64,000 nucleotides of DNA from Bathynomus jamesi. Its lineage: Eukaryota > Arthropoda > Malacostraca > Isopoda > Cirolanidae. A model generated the notes under the pieces. That model worked only from the letters and a program-made list of their open reading frames with translations. It made no database searches and had not been told where the DNA came from. Positions 22,138 through 32,968 of the stretch are shown in pieces (position 1 is the first letter of the stretch; each line of letters opens with the position of its first letter). A program made the position numbers and the translations under genes. The stretch is taken from NCBI GenBank assembly GCA_023014485.1, contig JAJOZX010000924.1, positions 271,001 to 335,000 of the forward strand, given 5' to 3'.

Positions 22138-22574
22138 ACGTTAATGGGTCTCAGTTTGACCATTTATTATGAATAAACCAACATAATGCGTGAAACAGAC
22201 TATTTCTCATATGTGTCCTGACTTTTGGATCACCCATATATATCGGGTGGCCCAAAAAAACCGCCTTGAGATTTGAACATCGATAACTTCAAAAATATGC
22301 AGTTCACACCTCCCAACTTTAAATAACTTTTATCTCAATTTATTGATAAGCCATCATAAAAACTTCAGACCTCTACATGAAATACTTTTTTCACAACTGA
22401 GGGAACAATGAGGTATGGTGAAAAAAAAACGAATATCCTAAATCCTAAATGTGTATAGCTGTACCTGGCAACTATTCTAAGACTTGTAGTAGTTTCCTTA
22501 GCCTATGGATAAACGTCAGATGATATAGGCTACGCCCATCTTAAATACTGTTTTTTAAACTTACCCTTCGAATT

Positions 22575-23359
22575 ATGGTTCTAACTAACGGTGAAAAAGC
22601 GGGGATTGAAAAGTGTTTCTTGGAAAAAAGATGGACTGGGGCAGGAATTTTGAGGGAATTTTCAGGAATAACTTGTAATGTTACGTCTGTGAATAGAATA
22701 ATTAAAAAACTTAAAGCAACCGGTTCGACGGCATGGAAGCGTGGAAATGGTCGGCCTAAAACAGTTTACACTCAAGACAATATAGCAATGATCGAAATGA
22801 TGAGCCTATCTCAAGAGGATCGACATGGGTCACACTGCTCTCAGAGGAAAATTGCAAGAAATTTACGTATCAGTCGAAGTTCCATACAAAGAATGCAGAG
22901 AACGGTAGGACTTAAAGCATTTAAAAGGATCCGTGTTTCAAGACGTGACAGCAATGTAAGAGCTAAAAGAAAAATTCGTTGTAGATAATTGCTTGATAGA
23001 TTTTCGACCAATGATGTTAAAAAAATAGTTTTTACAGATGAAAAATATTTCACCATCGAGATTGCTCGAAACTCCCCGACGTTGTTGTTTATGGTCGGCG
23101 TAACAAAGACATTCCTCCATCGAGACTACTACCAGACAAGTCAGTTTTCCAAAAAAAAAATCATGATATTAGCAGGTGTATCGTGGAATGGAAAGACGAA
23201 AATTCATTTCATTTCAGAAAATAAAAAATTAATTCAGAAACCTTTGTAAATCTCTTAGAGGAGAATCTTTTGCCTGATTGTCGGCGTCTGTATTATGGAA
23301 ACGATTTCATACTCCAGCAAGATGGTACTACAACTCATACTAGCAAGTTCACACAGGAT
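22575..23359 (+). pseudogene. Tc1/mariner transposase, N-terminal two thirds
   Basis: ATG 22575. N-terminal helix-turn-helix (NGEKAGIEKCFLEKRWTG), GRPKTVY linker, second helix-turn-helix (SQRKIARNLRISRSSIQRM). A stop at 22986-22988 is followed by DRFSTNDVKKIVFTDEKYFT with the first catalytic D, another frameshift near 23240, and FILQQDGTTTHTSKFTQDY with the second D, where the LINE cuts in. Confidence 0.8.
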
Positions 23360-23547
23360 TATTTATTTATTTTATTTATTTTTTTGAAGCTCGACTATTT
23401 ATTTTATTTAATTTGGCTCTTAAGCTTTAGGCTTTACTGGGCTCTTATTAAAAATACGCAGTTATTTATTTATTATTATTAATTAATAACAACTAAGTAA
23501 ATAAGTATTATTAATAGTCAAAACATGTATTACAATATTAAACAATA

Positions 23548-24267
23548 TTAATGGACAATATTAAACAATACTATATTAGTGGACATTAATCCTAGATTTT
23601 TGCAGTATGCCATTATTAATCGGGATTTCAACTTGGTTTTAAACAAATTTACATTCACAATATTTTTTATATCGGCATGCAAGTCATTCCATAGTTTCAA
23701 TCCAATGAAAATGGATAGTTTTTGAGATGAAGACAATCTAAAGTGAGGTATAACAAGCTTTGATCTATTTCTGGTTTGATACGAGTGGATTTCTTGATGC
23801 GTTACAAAATATCTATTTACCCATTGCAAATTAATGATTTTGTTCTTACACTCGTAAATAAAAATAAAATGTGCCAGTTTGGTTATATCGTTGAGCTTTA
23901 GTAGGTTTAACTCTTTAAATAATGTACTTGAGTGATCAAGGAAATCAGCATCAGATTATAACCTTATTGCTCGTTCTTGAATGACAAAGATACCATTTAA
24001 TGCGTTGGTAGCGGAGTTTCTCCAAACAAGAATGCAGTATGTTATATAAGGAAGAACAAGAGTATGATAAAGAGTCAATAAAACTTGTTTAGGGACTACA
24101 TTTCTAAATTTAAACATTAGAGCAACGCTCCTTGACATCTTTCTTGCGATATAATTTACATGATCACTCCATTGCAAATTTGTATCTAGCATTACACCAA
24201 GAAATTTTGTTGCAGTACACTCCTTTATGGCGATTTCATTAACATTAAGTTCATCAAAATATAGCAT
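23548..24267 (-). pseudogene. LINE reverse transcriptase thumb and C-terminus
   Basis: Two frames: FLGVMLDTNLQWSDHVNYI, TLYHTLVLPYITYCILVW and FVIQERAIRL at 23956-24267, then HSYQTRNRSKLVIP and GLKLWNDL at 23548-23829. They are offset by frameshift. Confidence 0.75.
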
Positions 24268-24464
24268 TTCTTTTATTAGTAAAAATCATGAAATTTGTTT
24301 TACTGGTATTTAGGAAGAGTTTATTGGTGGTCAACCATTTCATTACACTGATGAATTCTGAATGTAATATATTCTTAGCTGTATTAACATCTTTGCAAGA
24401 AAAAGAGACAGTTGTATCATCTGCAAACATTATGAAGTTCAGTGTATCAGATGAACGTGGAAGG

Positions 24465-24945
24465 TCATTTATATATAAAAAATAACAGTGGACCTAGAAC
24501 TGAGCCCTGTGGCACACCATGTTTGACAAGCGCTTTAGTTGAGCAAACTTTATTTACTGGTACAAAATGATATCTATTGGACAAATAACTTTTAAACCAA
24601 TCACTGATTGCTCCTCTAAAACCGTAACAATATAATTTATTAAGTAGAATATTATGGTCTATTACACCAAACGCCTTACTCAAATCCATAAATACTGATA
24701 TCATTATTTCTTTGTTCTCCTGAGCTATATTTACATTTTCCATAAGATTTAAAATAGCCATTTCCGTTGTTTTATTATTACGGAAGCCATATTGATATGG
24801 AAATAATAAATTGTATGATTCTAAATATCGCTGCATTCTACTATTTACAATTTTTTCAAAAACTTTGCTCAACACAGATAATGAACACACCAGCCTGTAA
24901 TTTGTTGCTAGTGTAGGATCACCCCCTTTAAAAAGGGGTTATACT
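24465..24945 (-). pseudogene. LINE reverse transcriptase core
   Basis: Blocks 1-4 are readable: FKGGDPTLATNYRLVCSL, VLSKVFEKIVNSRM, FRNNKTTEMAILNL, ISVFMDLSKAFGVIDH and HGVPQGSVLGPLLFFIY. The frame breaks before the FADD motif. The AF of block 3 is normally AFD, here AFG, a lost catalytic residue. Confidence 0.8.
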
Positions 24946-24946
24946 A

Positions 24947-25465
24947 GGGTTGCCATACGTCCGTATTTTCCCGGACATGTCCTCCATTTAGGTTTCGAAA
25001 TCTTCATCCGGAAGTAATTTTTAAAATTCTTCAAAAGTCCGGAATTTCAGCTTCCATCATTTTCTCCACGGAAAAAAACATGAAACTGTCCTGCATTTAA
25101 GGCATTTTGGCAATTTTCAACCATAATCTAGCCACTTTCGCTATATTATTTACGTGTGCTGACAACTATGACGGTGACCGGTGGTTGGCCAGTCTTTAAC
25201 CTGCAGTGACAGTGTTTGATCTTAGTCTTTGTTGTGGCTTTGTCGCGTGTTGCCACAGCTAGTGCTTACGAATGCAAAAAACTTCACTTTTTTTTTTTCT
25301 ACGTGAAGGTCAAAATATGAAAATAAAAACCCACTCTAATAGACAGAGTTTATTTCCACGACAGTTTCGACGCCCACTGGCCCCCCCTCCCACCGGGGTG
25401 GGGGGTGGGGGGGCAGGATGTCTTCGGGAACGTCCTCTTTTTTGAATGTTCAGATATGGCAACCC
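24947..25465. mobile_element. 519-bp MITE inside the LINE
   Basis: Ends GGGTTGCCATA and TATGGCAACCC inverted, flanked by TA on both sides (24945-24946, 25466-25467). The LINE reading frame resumes on the far side, so it is a later insertion. No coding capacity; a G/C-rich block (25380-25415) is unlike the surroundings. Confidence 0.78.
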
Positions 25466-25588
25466 TATGTAATACAACCAGTTTTTAGCATTGATGGGAA
25501 TATTTCTTTGGAAATACTTTGACTGATAAATAATTTTAGACAAAGTTACAGATATCTTATCTTTAACAAGTTTCAATATAGGTATATC

Positions 25589-25690
25589 TACAACAGAATG
25601 TAGTCAACTTCAATGGAAAAAACGACTGGCCCCCGCAATCACCTGATTGCAATCCCATGGATTATTGCATATGGAACACTCTAGCAGAGA
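25589..25690 (+). pseudogene. Tc1/mariner transposase, C-terminal end
   Basis: Continuation after the LINE: NDWPPQSPDCNPMDYCIW with the third catalytic residue (D of PMDY), then a stop. With 22575-23359 it makes a DDD-type transposase. Confidence 0.75.
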
Positions 25691-25823
25691 AGATTTAGGA
25701 AGGTCAAACAGAAAAGTTTATAGAAATGCAATTAAAGAAAAAAATACTCGAATGTTGGAGTGTGGCCATATTTTTGAAGTTATTGATGTTCAAATATCAA
25801 GGCGTTTTTTTTGGCCACCCGAT

Positions 25824-25825
<2 letters not shown>

Positions 25826-25892
<67 letters not shown>
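25826..25892. repeat. (TA)n microsatellite
   Basis: About 33 TA units touching the right end of the mariner element. Confidence 0.92.
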
Positions 25893-25896
<4 letters not shown>

Positions 25897-26003
25897 AGCT
25901 TAACCGCCGATTTGTACCTAGAGTGGTACATATCTCCGTGAGAGAGAGGGCGGGTAATGTCGCTGGGGTGGGGGTATTAGACTGAGGGAACGAGAAGGTT
26001 CAG

Positions 26004-26655
26004 TTATTGAATATGTGGGAGGGGAAGCATGAATTTAGATGTGAAGTAGTTCGGATTGGGTGAAGTATGAGAAAATCCCTTCCGCTGAGAAGTGGGGGCC
26101 TTCGGCGAGTATGGACTGGAGACGTACGGACGTGGGGATGCAAGACAAGTACGGGAAACATCTGTGGCGGAGGCCAGACAGATTCGGGCATTCGACCAGG
26201 AGGTGGACGACGTGGATGGGAGTATGGCAGTGGGACAGAGCAGGGCTGGCAATTTAGCCATAAGGTGACCGTGTGTGCTTCGTGTGTGCTCAAGGCGGAG
26301 ACGGGCTAGAACCATCTCTTTATGACGGGACCTATAGAACAAGGAAGCTTTGTAGCCAAGTTGAGATTTTGTCCGCTGGAATTTGTTGTGTGCAGCCTGG
26401 TCCCACTCCCGCTGCCTCCGTGAAAGGGAGGGGCCAGGCGGAGACTGGCAATGAGCAAACGGATTTTGCCTTACGGTCCGCCTCCTCATTACTGCGGATA
26501 CCGACATGTGCTGGGACCCAGCAGAAGGTGACCGTCTTGTGTTGGGATGCCGTTAAGGAGTGGAAGGTTTGTTGGATGGTGCGGACAAGTGGGTGAGGGA
26601 GGTTAAATTTTTTAAGGGAGAGCAGTGCGCTTTGTGAATCTGAGTAGATGACATA
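26004..26655 (-). pseudogene. LINE RNase H domain and C-terminal tail
   Basis: Upstream frame reads VIYSDSQSALLSLKKFN and VPAHVG-like sequence with NEEADRKAK, the RNase H core of I/Jockey-type LINEs. The 167-codon frame 26004-26507 follows with EMVLARLRLEHTRSTHGHLM, typical of the segment after RNase H. Frameshifts separate the two. The reverse transcriptase half is absent because another LINE sits at 26656. Confidence 0.7.
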
Positions 26656-27037
26656 GGAGTTATTGTTGTTGTTTAGCCGATCAGCCGACCCTGATCGAGC
26701 AAGCCGGCGGCACGCAGGTAACCGATCGCCCTCTACGGAGTGGACCAGAGGTTCAGCGCACTAGTGATGTTGTGTTGTGTTCGTTGTTATGCTAGAGCGG
26801 TACAGTCTGTCATAATGTGTTCATTTGTTTGTGGCATGTCCTGGCACAGGTGGCAGGTGTCGTCTGTGGAGTTGTCTTGTCTGTGTTTATATGTCTGTAA
26901 GTTGGGGTGATGTCTACATCGGAATCGTGCTAAGTTAACTCGATCCGATCTGCTCAGGCTGATCTCAGACCTGTTAATGGGTGGCGGCTTCGCACCTAGG
27001 ACCGCATTCGGACCGAGTCGTGTCAGTGCTTTGTGGG

Positions 27038-27755
27038 TTACGTGTGTGTGTGTGTGTGTTTTCTGTCTGTACTGTGTGACGTGTGTGTGTGTATGTGTTT
27101 TCTGTACTGTGTGATGTCTGTGGGGCGTGGTATGGAATGGAGTATTTGGTTATAATGTCTCTCTGGTGTTACCTTAATGGTGCGAGGTGTCGGTGCATGA
27201 TTGTACATGTAGTGGCAAGGATGTTGTGGGTTAGTTGTCGCTGCTGCCATGAATTGTGTTCCCCTCATGTCTAAATGTTCCCTAACTTTCAATATTTTTG
27301 TTTTTGTGTGCAGGTGTTCTATTGGTGTTGTTAGAGTGCATCCTGTAATGATCCGAAGTGTGTTGTTTTGTATTGTCTGTAAGGTGTTTATGCGTGTGTT
27401 TGACATAATGGGTGCCCAGCATGGGCTAGCATAGTCCATAACTGAGCGAATATATTGTTTGTATATGAGTGATGTTGTTTCCTGCTGGTGTCCAAAGTTT
27501 GTGCCTGTAAGTACCCTAAGCATGTTAAGTCTTGACATACATTTGTTTTTAATGTCCTGAATGTGGTTTGCAAAAGATAGTGATGTGCTGTATGTAACCC
27601 CAAGTATTTTGGTCCTGTGAGTGTGTGGAATGTTGGTGTTGTTTAGTGTAAGCTATGGAGTTATCTGGTGTTCTTTTGTATTGTTTGTAAGCAAGGTGAT
27701 GGTTGATTTTATGGGCGCTACGTTGAGTCTACTGTGTGTGAGCCAGTCTTCTACA
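27038..27755 (-). pseudogene. LINE D reverse transcriptase, C-terminal half
   Basis: MSRLNMLRVLTGTNFGHQ, YIRSVMDYASPCW, LQTIQNNTLRIITGCT and LDMRGTQF are blocks of the Jockey group thumb region; upstream VEDWLTHSRLNVAPIKST is the segment after the FADD motif. Ends in a TG-repeat-encoded tail. Confidence 0.75.
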
Positions 27756-28680
27756 GATCTACAGAAGCTAACGCTAACAAAGACCCTAAGATCCACTCTA
27801 AGGTTAGCCCGAGAGAAAGGAAAGAGTAGGGGGTTAAGAGAAGAAAATAAGGGGTTAAGTAGCAACACCTATCACTCGTGGGTTAACATTCATTCATAAA
27901 GAGAGAAAAAAGACACCATCATCACCCGCCGGCCACTGCTGACAAGTCTGAAAAATAATCGAAGAGAATAGGAAAGGGGTGAAAGATGAAAAGAAGAAAA
28001 ATAAGAACGCTTACAAACCATGCAAACACAGTCTTAACTCACTGTCATACCATGCAAACTACAGACATGCAAGTAAGGAGAGGATAAGAAAAAGAAGAAA
28101 AAAAAAGTAGGTAAAGTTAAACAAAAAGTGGGTTAGTTTACGCTATTAGCTACATCTACGTTCGTGTTAGTCTATTTTTTTTGTTTTTTAATAATTTTTG
28201 CTGGCATTAGACGTCAACAGACTCATCCCCGATTACGACCCTCAGAGCTCCTGTTACCAATTGTTTTTTATTTTAAACAACGTTAATATTTTAAAAATGT
28301 CTGTCTAGACGATTTTTAAACGCATTAACGCTGGTAGAGTTAACGACTGACGGGGGAAGATTATTCCATTTATGAATTACTTTAAACGTAAAGAAGTTTT
28401 CAGCGATACTAGTAATGAAACGTCTGCCACGCAACTTAAATCCGTTATTACGAGTATTGCTATTATCGAAAGTGAACAGTTTGTCAAAATTTACGTTATC
28501 GATGTTATTAACAATTTTGAAAACTTCAATAAGCTCCCCCCTTAATCTCCTAGTTTCGAGGGAATGCAAGTCTAACACTTTAATCCTATCTTCATAAGGC
28601 TTGTTGCGCAATGACGGAATTAGTTTCGTGGCACGACGCTGAACCAACCCTTTCTAACCTATCAATATCCTCCTTTACTG
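27756..28680 (-). mobile_element. 5'-truncated CR1/L2-like LINE E
   Basis: Splits LINE D between YINS and VEDWL. Coding part 28291-28647: RRATKLIPSLRNKPYEDRIK, RRLRGELIEVFKI and VIHKWNNLPPSVV, the standard LINE C-terminus. About 500 bp of 3' non-coding sequence follows to 27756. Only the last 120 codons remain. Confidence 0.78.
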
Positions 28681-29060
28681 TTTATGTATGTTTGTAGATT
28701 ATTTGTAGTGGTGTTGGTGTTGTTGTGGGTGGATGTTAGTGTGATGTCACCTGCATATGATGATAAGGTAAGCTTATTATCTATGGCTGTTGGAACGTCA
28801 TGCATGTATAAGTTGAACAGCGTTGGTGAGAGAACAGACCCTTGAGGGACACCGTTCGGAAAAAGCTTGTTTTTGCATGACTTGCCATTAAATGTGACAT
28901 GTGAATATCTTCCTGAAAGATAGTTGCTCAGCCATCTTTTAGTGTTATTGTGCATGTTTGTGTTGAGTATTTTGTTTATGAGAGAGAAGCGTGGGATAGA
29001 ATCAAATGCTTTACTAATGTCTATTGTTGCTAATAGTGTACGTTGAGCTGGTCGTCTGGA
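28662..29060 (-). pseudogene. LINE D reverse transcriptase, central part
   Basis: ATIDISKAFDSIP (catalytic block with D), WLSNYLSGRYSHVTFNG, FPNGVPQGSVLSPTLFNLYM and SYAGDITLTST, where the catalytic ADD is changed to AGD. Interrupted downstream by LINE E. Confidence 0.75.
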
Positions 29061-29351
29061 GTTGCGTTACCTTCTGTTGTGGTGTTCATGGAGTAGAGCT
29101 ATTGTAGGGCTACTTGAACTCCTCAGATATTGCCCAATGCTGATGGTTGATGATCAGTGCAGCTAGTTAACCTCAGTCAATCCCACTACTCCCAATGAGG
29201 ATTTTTCTGGTCTTAACATCTAGCTTGTTTAGTTCTGATTGCGGCCAGTCTATGATCCCTATATTATAATTGATAACTTGATGTCGAGTTGATTTACAGC
29301 TGTTATTTTGTTCTTTGATGCAAGTTGGGTCTTGCGGATCTTTTTTAGTCT

Positions 29352-30208
29352 TTATACATACTCACTGATTTTCTCTCGCATTTGCATGTGTTCTATATTT
29401 CCACTTTCTTCTACCCTAAGGTATTTGTAGGAACTATCCTCTTCCAAGTCTTTAATCTCAGTGTCTCTTACTAAATTGATGTTATAGGTTTGTATTTTCC
29501 TGCCTCCTGAAACTGTACACTTAGCACACTTATCCAATCCAAACTTCATTTTTATGTCACTGGAGAAAGTATGGACAACCCTCAATAGGCATTCCAGGTT
29601 TGGTCAGAGTCTGTGTACAGCTTCAAATCATCCATAAACAGAAGGTAGTTCAGAACACTGGATTTCTTCACCTAGTTTGACTGAGGTTGTAGCCCTTGTT
29701 GTTATTGCTAAGTAATTTGCTAAGGGGGTCCAGGTGAGGCAGAATAGCAAGGGTGATAAGCTGTCCCCCTGGAATATACCCCTCATAATCTTGACATAGG
29801 GGATGGATATTTTCCCATTCTCATGGGTGAGATTGATGTTTGTTCGCCATTTTGTAATCTGGTTTGTTAAAGTGCAAATAATGGTAGAATGGATTTTGTA
29901 CAGCTTAAGGCATTCCAAAATCCAGGTGTGGGACACTATCAAATGCCTTCTGATAGTCTATCCATGCCATACTTAGGTTTCTGCCTCTCTTCTTACAGTC
30001 TTCAAGCATAGTTTTGTTGATGAGCAGCTGATCCTTTGTGCCTAAGCAGTTTCTTCTGCATCCTTTTTGCATCCAGGTGTTCATATATGCTGTCTGCAAT
30101 TAGGCCTGTAAATAGTTTATGGGTGGTGGTGAGACCGCACATGGGGCGATATTTATTTGGGAGATTTGTATCTCTACTTGTAAGCCATTCTGGTGCAATG
30201 GTGGGCAC
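29352..30208 (-). pseudogene. R2/R4-like reverse transcriptase, palm and thumb
   Basis: In order: [71 protein letters not shown] (catalytic D), ISIPYVKIMRGIFQGDSLSP and KFGLDKCAKC, YKYLRVEESG. These are the block sequences of site-specific LINEs with a C-terminal restriction-like endonuclease. Several frameshifts; the FADD-equivalent block is damaged near 29630. Confidence 0.78.
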
Positions 30209-30959
30209 CGTTAACCAAAAAGTTAACTTCGATAACGATAATCCGTTAACCCCAATTTTTAACTCCGATAACGATAATCCGATAATTTTACTACAAAGTT
30301 AACGGAAGTTAACGATAATCCGTTAACGATAACTATTTCTTTACTAACATTTAAAAAAATTAAGGAAAAAAGCTTTAAAACCCATAGAAAATTTTTATTT
30401 ATACAAAATCCAACAATAAATAGGTATTTAACTATTTTTATCAAGTTTTGCAACTTTTTTGCTTAATAACTTTTTTTTTATTTTTAATAAAAAATGTACT
30501 GATTACATTGTTTTGAAACCCGTTACCCTTGTAACCATTAACTAAATTTTAATTTACCAGGGAATTATTATGGCGGGAACTGAAAGGTAAAATTAAATTT
30601 TAGGCACATTTATTAAAGACTGACACAATGTGCTGGTTGCCCTTCAGAAAGACCAACTTCTCAAAGTTAGGCCCAACTGCCAGTCTTGACCTCTTGGGCC
30701 TCAGCATGTCCTTGCCGAGAGAGAAGAGCCGTTCCACTGCGGCAAAGGACGGAATTGAATTCATTCGCGGAGTGGTGATCTTCCGTGAATGACTCCTCGC
30801 AGTTAACGTGTTAACGGACTTTAACAGACTAAATATCGAGTTATCGGAAGTTAACTGGTCCGATAACGATAAATGGAAATTAACTTCCGTTAATAGTCCG
30901 TTAAAAAAGTTAACTTCGTTAATTAACTGTTATCGGATTAACGCTTTAGTGCCCAACAG
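30196..30959. mobile_element. hAT element, internally deleted (764 bp)
   Basis: Same family as 11998-12745: begins CAATGGTGGGCAC and ends GTGCCCAACAG, with a perfect 8-bp duplication TTCTGGTG (30188-30195, 30960-30967). Removing it restores the LINE frame between TPE and WLTS. Unlike the 12-kb copy it keeps a piece of transposase. Confidence 0.9.
30600..30749 (-). pseudogene. hAT transposase C-terminal dimerisation segment
   Basis: 50 codons including the stop: S-F-A-A-V-E-R-L-F-S-L-G-K, then RSRLAVGPNFEKLVFLK, matching the end of the hAT dimerisation domain (A.VERLFS, NRL....E.LVFLK). It shows that the MITE family arose by deletion from a full hAT element. Confidence 0.8.
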
Positions 30960-31850
30960 TTCTGGTGTTTCTTCTTCTCCCTGCAAAATTCTGTGAAAAG
31001 CAGCAGTGTAATGGTGGTGGAATGCCGTGACCTGTTTCAGCCAGAAATTTGGGAGCTTGTCTAGGCCAGGTTTTTTAAAGTTGGAGAATTTTGCCAATTT
31101 CTTTATCTTATCTGATCTTCCATTATGAATAACTGTGCTCCATTTCCAGTTTACCCTCATTTGCCATCCTGATGGCCTCTATCCAGTCAGCATCCTGGTT
31201 ATGCTGCTCAGGGATTTCAAAGAGGGGTTTCCAGTATGCCTCCAACTGGGTTTGATCTGGTGGCTCATTCCCTAATGAGATTTTGGTAAAAGCTTCTAGG
31301 GTTTGATGAAACTTGCTTGTTATGGTTTTTCATGTCAATCTGCTTTTGTTTATTCCTAATTCTATTGGCTATGGCTGGGATTTTTCCTTTCAATTCCAGC
31401 ACCTTGTCATGTAGTTGATTATCTCTCAAGTTATACTTCCTCTATTTTCCCTATTTGTTTTTTTGAGTTTTCCCTGTTGTGTGGGTTTGGAAATATTGTT
31501 TTAATTGGTTGTTCTCATCTGGCTTGTGTAGGTTGTTTAGTTAATTTAACTTTCCAGGGAGGTGGTTTTGGTTTACACTTTTGGTTAGGGGGCTTTGGTC
31601 TAAAGTTTGGGACAAGTTTCTGTTGCACGTATAGGCCAGCAGCGTAATTTACTTCATTAATTTCAGTAAGGTTTGTGTCTATTAATTGCTACATTTACTC
31701 TGCATAATAGTTGTTTAAACTGTTTTCACTAAGTTTGATCAGTTGGAGCCAGCTTTCCATATTCATGGTTTTAACAATTTCAATTATATTTGCTAGTTCC
31801 TCCTCTGTTTCTATTTGCTGTAAATCTATATCTTCATATCATGGTCATGG
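30930..31850 (-). pseudogene. R2/R4-like LINE, N-terminal region
   Basis: Frames before the reverse transcriptase: FKKPGLDKLPNFWLKQVTA (the K.PG.D...N.WLK block), QTQLEAYWKPLFEIPEQHN and DADWIEAIRMANEG. These precede block 1 in this LINE group. Multiple frameshifts. Confidence 0.6.
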
Positions 31851-31855
31851 TGGTG

Positions 31856-31951
31856 GTGTGAACTCTTAAATGCTGTTGAAGACTATTTTTGTGCTACAGT
31901 GTAAGAACAAATATCACATTTAAAACGTTTCTCTTTTTTTGGTTTATACTC
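31856..31951 (-). pseudogene. isolated C2H2 zinc-finger fragment
   Basis: Minus strand: the start SINQ..REK, then one FKCDICSYT finger ending LRVH-like, trapped between LINE copies. Downstream it ends at GTTCACAC; upstream it begins GAGTATAAACC. Confidence 0.7.
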
Positions 31952-32202
31952 CTTTTAGCATTTTTAATAGCTATAAGTGGGGCTTCCACCCGAAGCCAAA
32001 CACTTCAACTATATCTGAACTTGGCTTAGCATTGATTTGCCACTAGGATTACATTCTTTTCTTTTCTCCAATCGTCCAGTTTATTATAGCCTGATGAATA
32101 AAAACTAAGCAAATCCTTAAAGCAAAAGGTTGTAAGCAAAAGCAAAAGTTAAGTAGCAATTACTACATACGTTTATGAATAAAAATGTTTAGCTTTTGCT
32201 AG

Positions 32203-32801
32203 ATGGATATAAAGCAAATGTTTAAAAAAATTAGTAATATGAAGACTGAGGTGAAGAAAAAGTTTGATGTAAATGTTACTGGCAACCAAAAAATGATGTA
32301 CAAACCTTGGGAGAAATGCTTTTTGGATATACTAAACTCTCAATCAAGTCCGGTGTTCAACAAAATACCTGATATTTTTTCATTTTTCTTGTCTTCATGG
32401 TTAATTAATTTATTAATTTTAAATTGAATAATTAAATTTTTTAATTTCATAATTTTAAAAAATAAATTTTTAATTAATTTTAAATATTTTAATATTTTAA
32501 TTAACTTTAAAAATTAGTAGATTTGATGTAGATTGCAATGACACTTTTTTTCATTGCAGGAGCTGTATCTGTAGGTATTTCAAAGCCCAAAGAAAGTTTG
32601 CAGTCGCTCCAAGAAGACTGTAATCATCCAGAAGAAACATTTGACAGTCCCAGCAACAAGAGGAACATTTATGACAGTTTTGTCTCATCAAGAAAATTTC
32701 CTAGTGAATCTATGAAGAGGAAAGTCACTTCAACTTCATTGCCAGAAACAGAAGAAAAAGGAATTAACTACTGCCCAGCTGCAATGACTGGTACTACTTG
32801 A
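32203..32801 (+). CDS. Harbinger second protein, probably Myb/SANT-like
   Basis: Exon 1 from ATG 32203 (KQMFKKISNMKTEVKKKFD, YKPWEKCFLDIL), then an exon from about 32560 after TTTTTCATTGCAG, ending at 32801 (SKPKESLQSLQED, SMKRKVTSTSLPE). In this superfamily the partner protein brings the nuclease to the ends. No diagnostic tryptophan triad is seen, so assignment rests on position and orientation. Confidence 0.4.
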
Positions 32802-32968
32802 ACAACTAAAACTCATACGTATACAGCAAGAGATCCTTGTGCGCAAGAACAGGGTGGAAATAAATATGGAAACCAACAGATCATACTTAAATCTGTAAGT
32901 TTATTGACATGAAGTACATACAATTTTTTTTTGTGAAAATAACATATATGTGTAAGATATAAATAAAA

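Larger units (their letters stand above)
23360..25588 (-). mobile_element. 5'-truncated CR1/L2-like LINE inside the mariner element
   Basis: Minus-strand reverse transcriptase from about 25588 down to a TAAA-rich tail at 23363-23390 (the 3' end). It splits the mariner codons for FTQDY and L-Q-Q-N, which read continuously once the LINE is ignored, proving insertion. The 5' end lies inside the reverse transcriptase, a typical truncation. It is itself interrupted by a 519-bp MITE. Confidence 0.85.
22243..25822 (+). mobile_element. Tc1/mariner element split by a LINE
   Basis: Ends TCGGGTGGCC and GGCCACCCGA followed inward by near-identical AAAAAAACCGCCTTGA, flanked by TA (22241-22242, 25823-25824). 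The transposase runs from 22575 to about 23359, is cut by a 2.2-kb LINE, and resumes at about 25589. Confidence 0.88.
26656..29065 (-). mobile_element. Jockey-like LINE D, interrupted by LINE E
   Basis: The 3' end at about 26656-26672 is an (AAC)n-type tail (minus strand) inserted into the RNase H frame of the neighbouring LINE. Going upstream: a non-coding 3' part, reverse transcriptase C-terminus (27038-27755), an inserted LINE fragment (27756-28680), then the central reverse transcriptase (28681-29060). The 5' end abuts the endonuclease-type LINE at 29066. A second, more truncated copy with the same tail is at 58.3-59.05 kb. Confidence 0.72.
29066..31855 (-). mobile_element. endonuclease-type (R2/R4-like) LINE, copy a
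   Basis: Minus-strand LINE whose 5' end abuts zinc-finger linker DNA at 31856. It carries an N-terminal region, reverse transcriptase and thumb, but is cut off at 29066 before the endonuclease. The lost part is present in the copy at 34.7-35.8 kb. A hAT element (30196-30959) sits inside the reverse transcriptase. Many frame breaks. Confidence 0.72.

Noticed and set aside
26060..26596. Plus-strand frames of 65-107 codons
   Set aside because: They are antisense shadows of the LINE RNase H and tail region.
27038..27110. Histidine-threonine-rich tail as a metal-binding domain
   Set aside because: It is a translated TG microsatellite at the end of a LINE frame.
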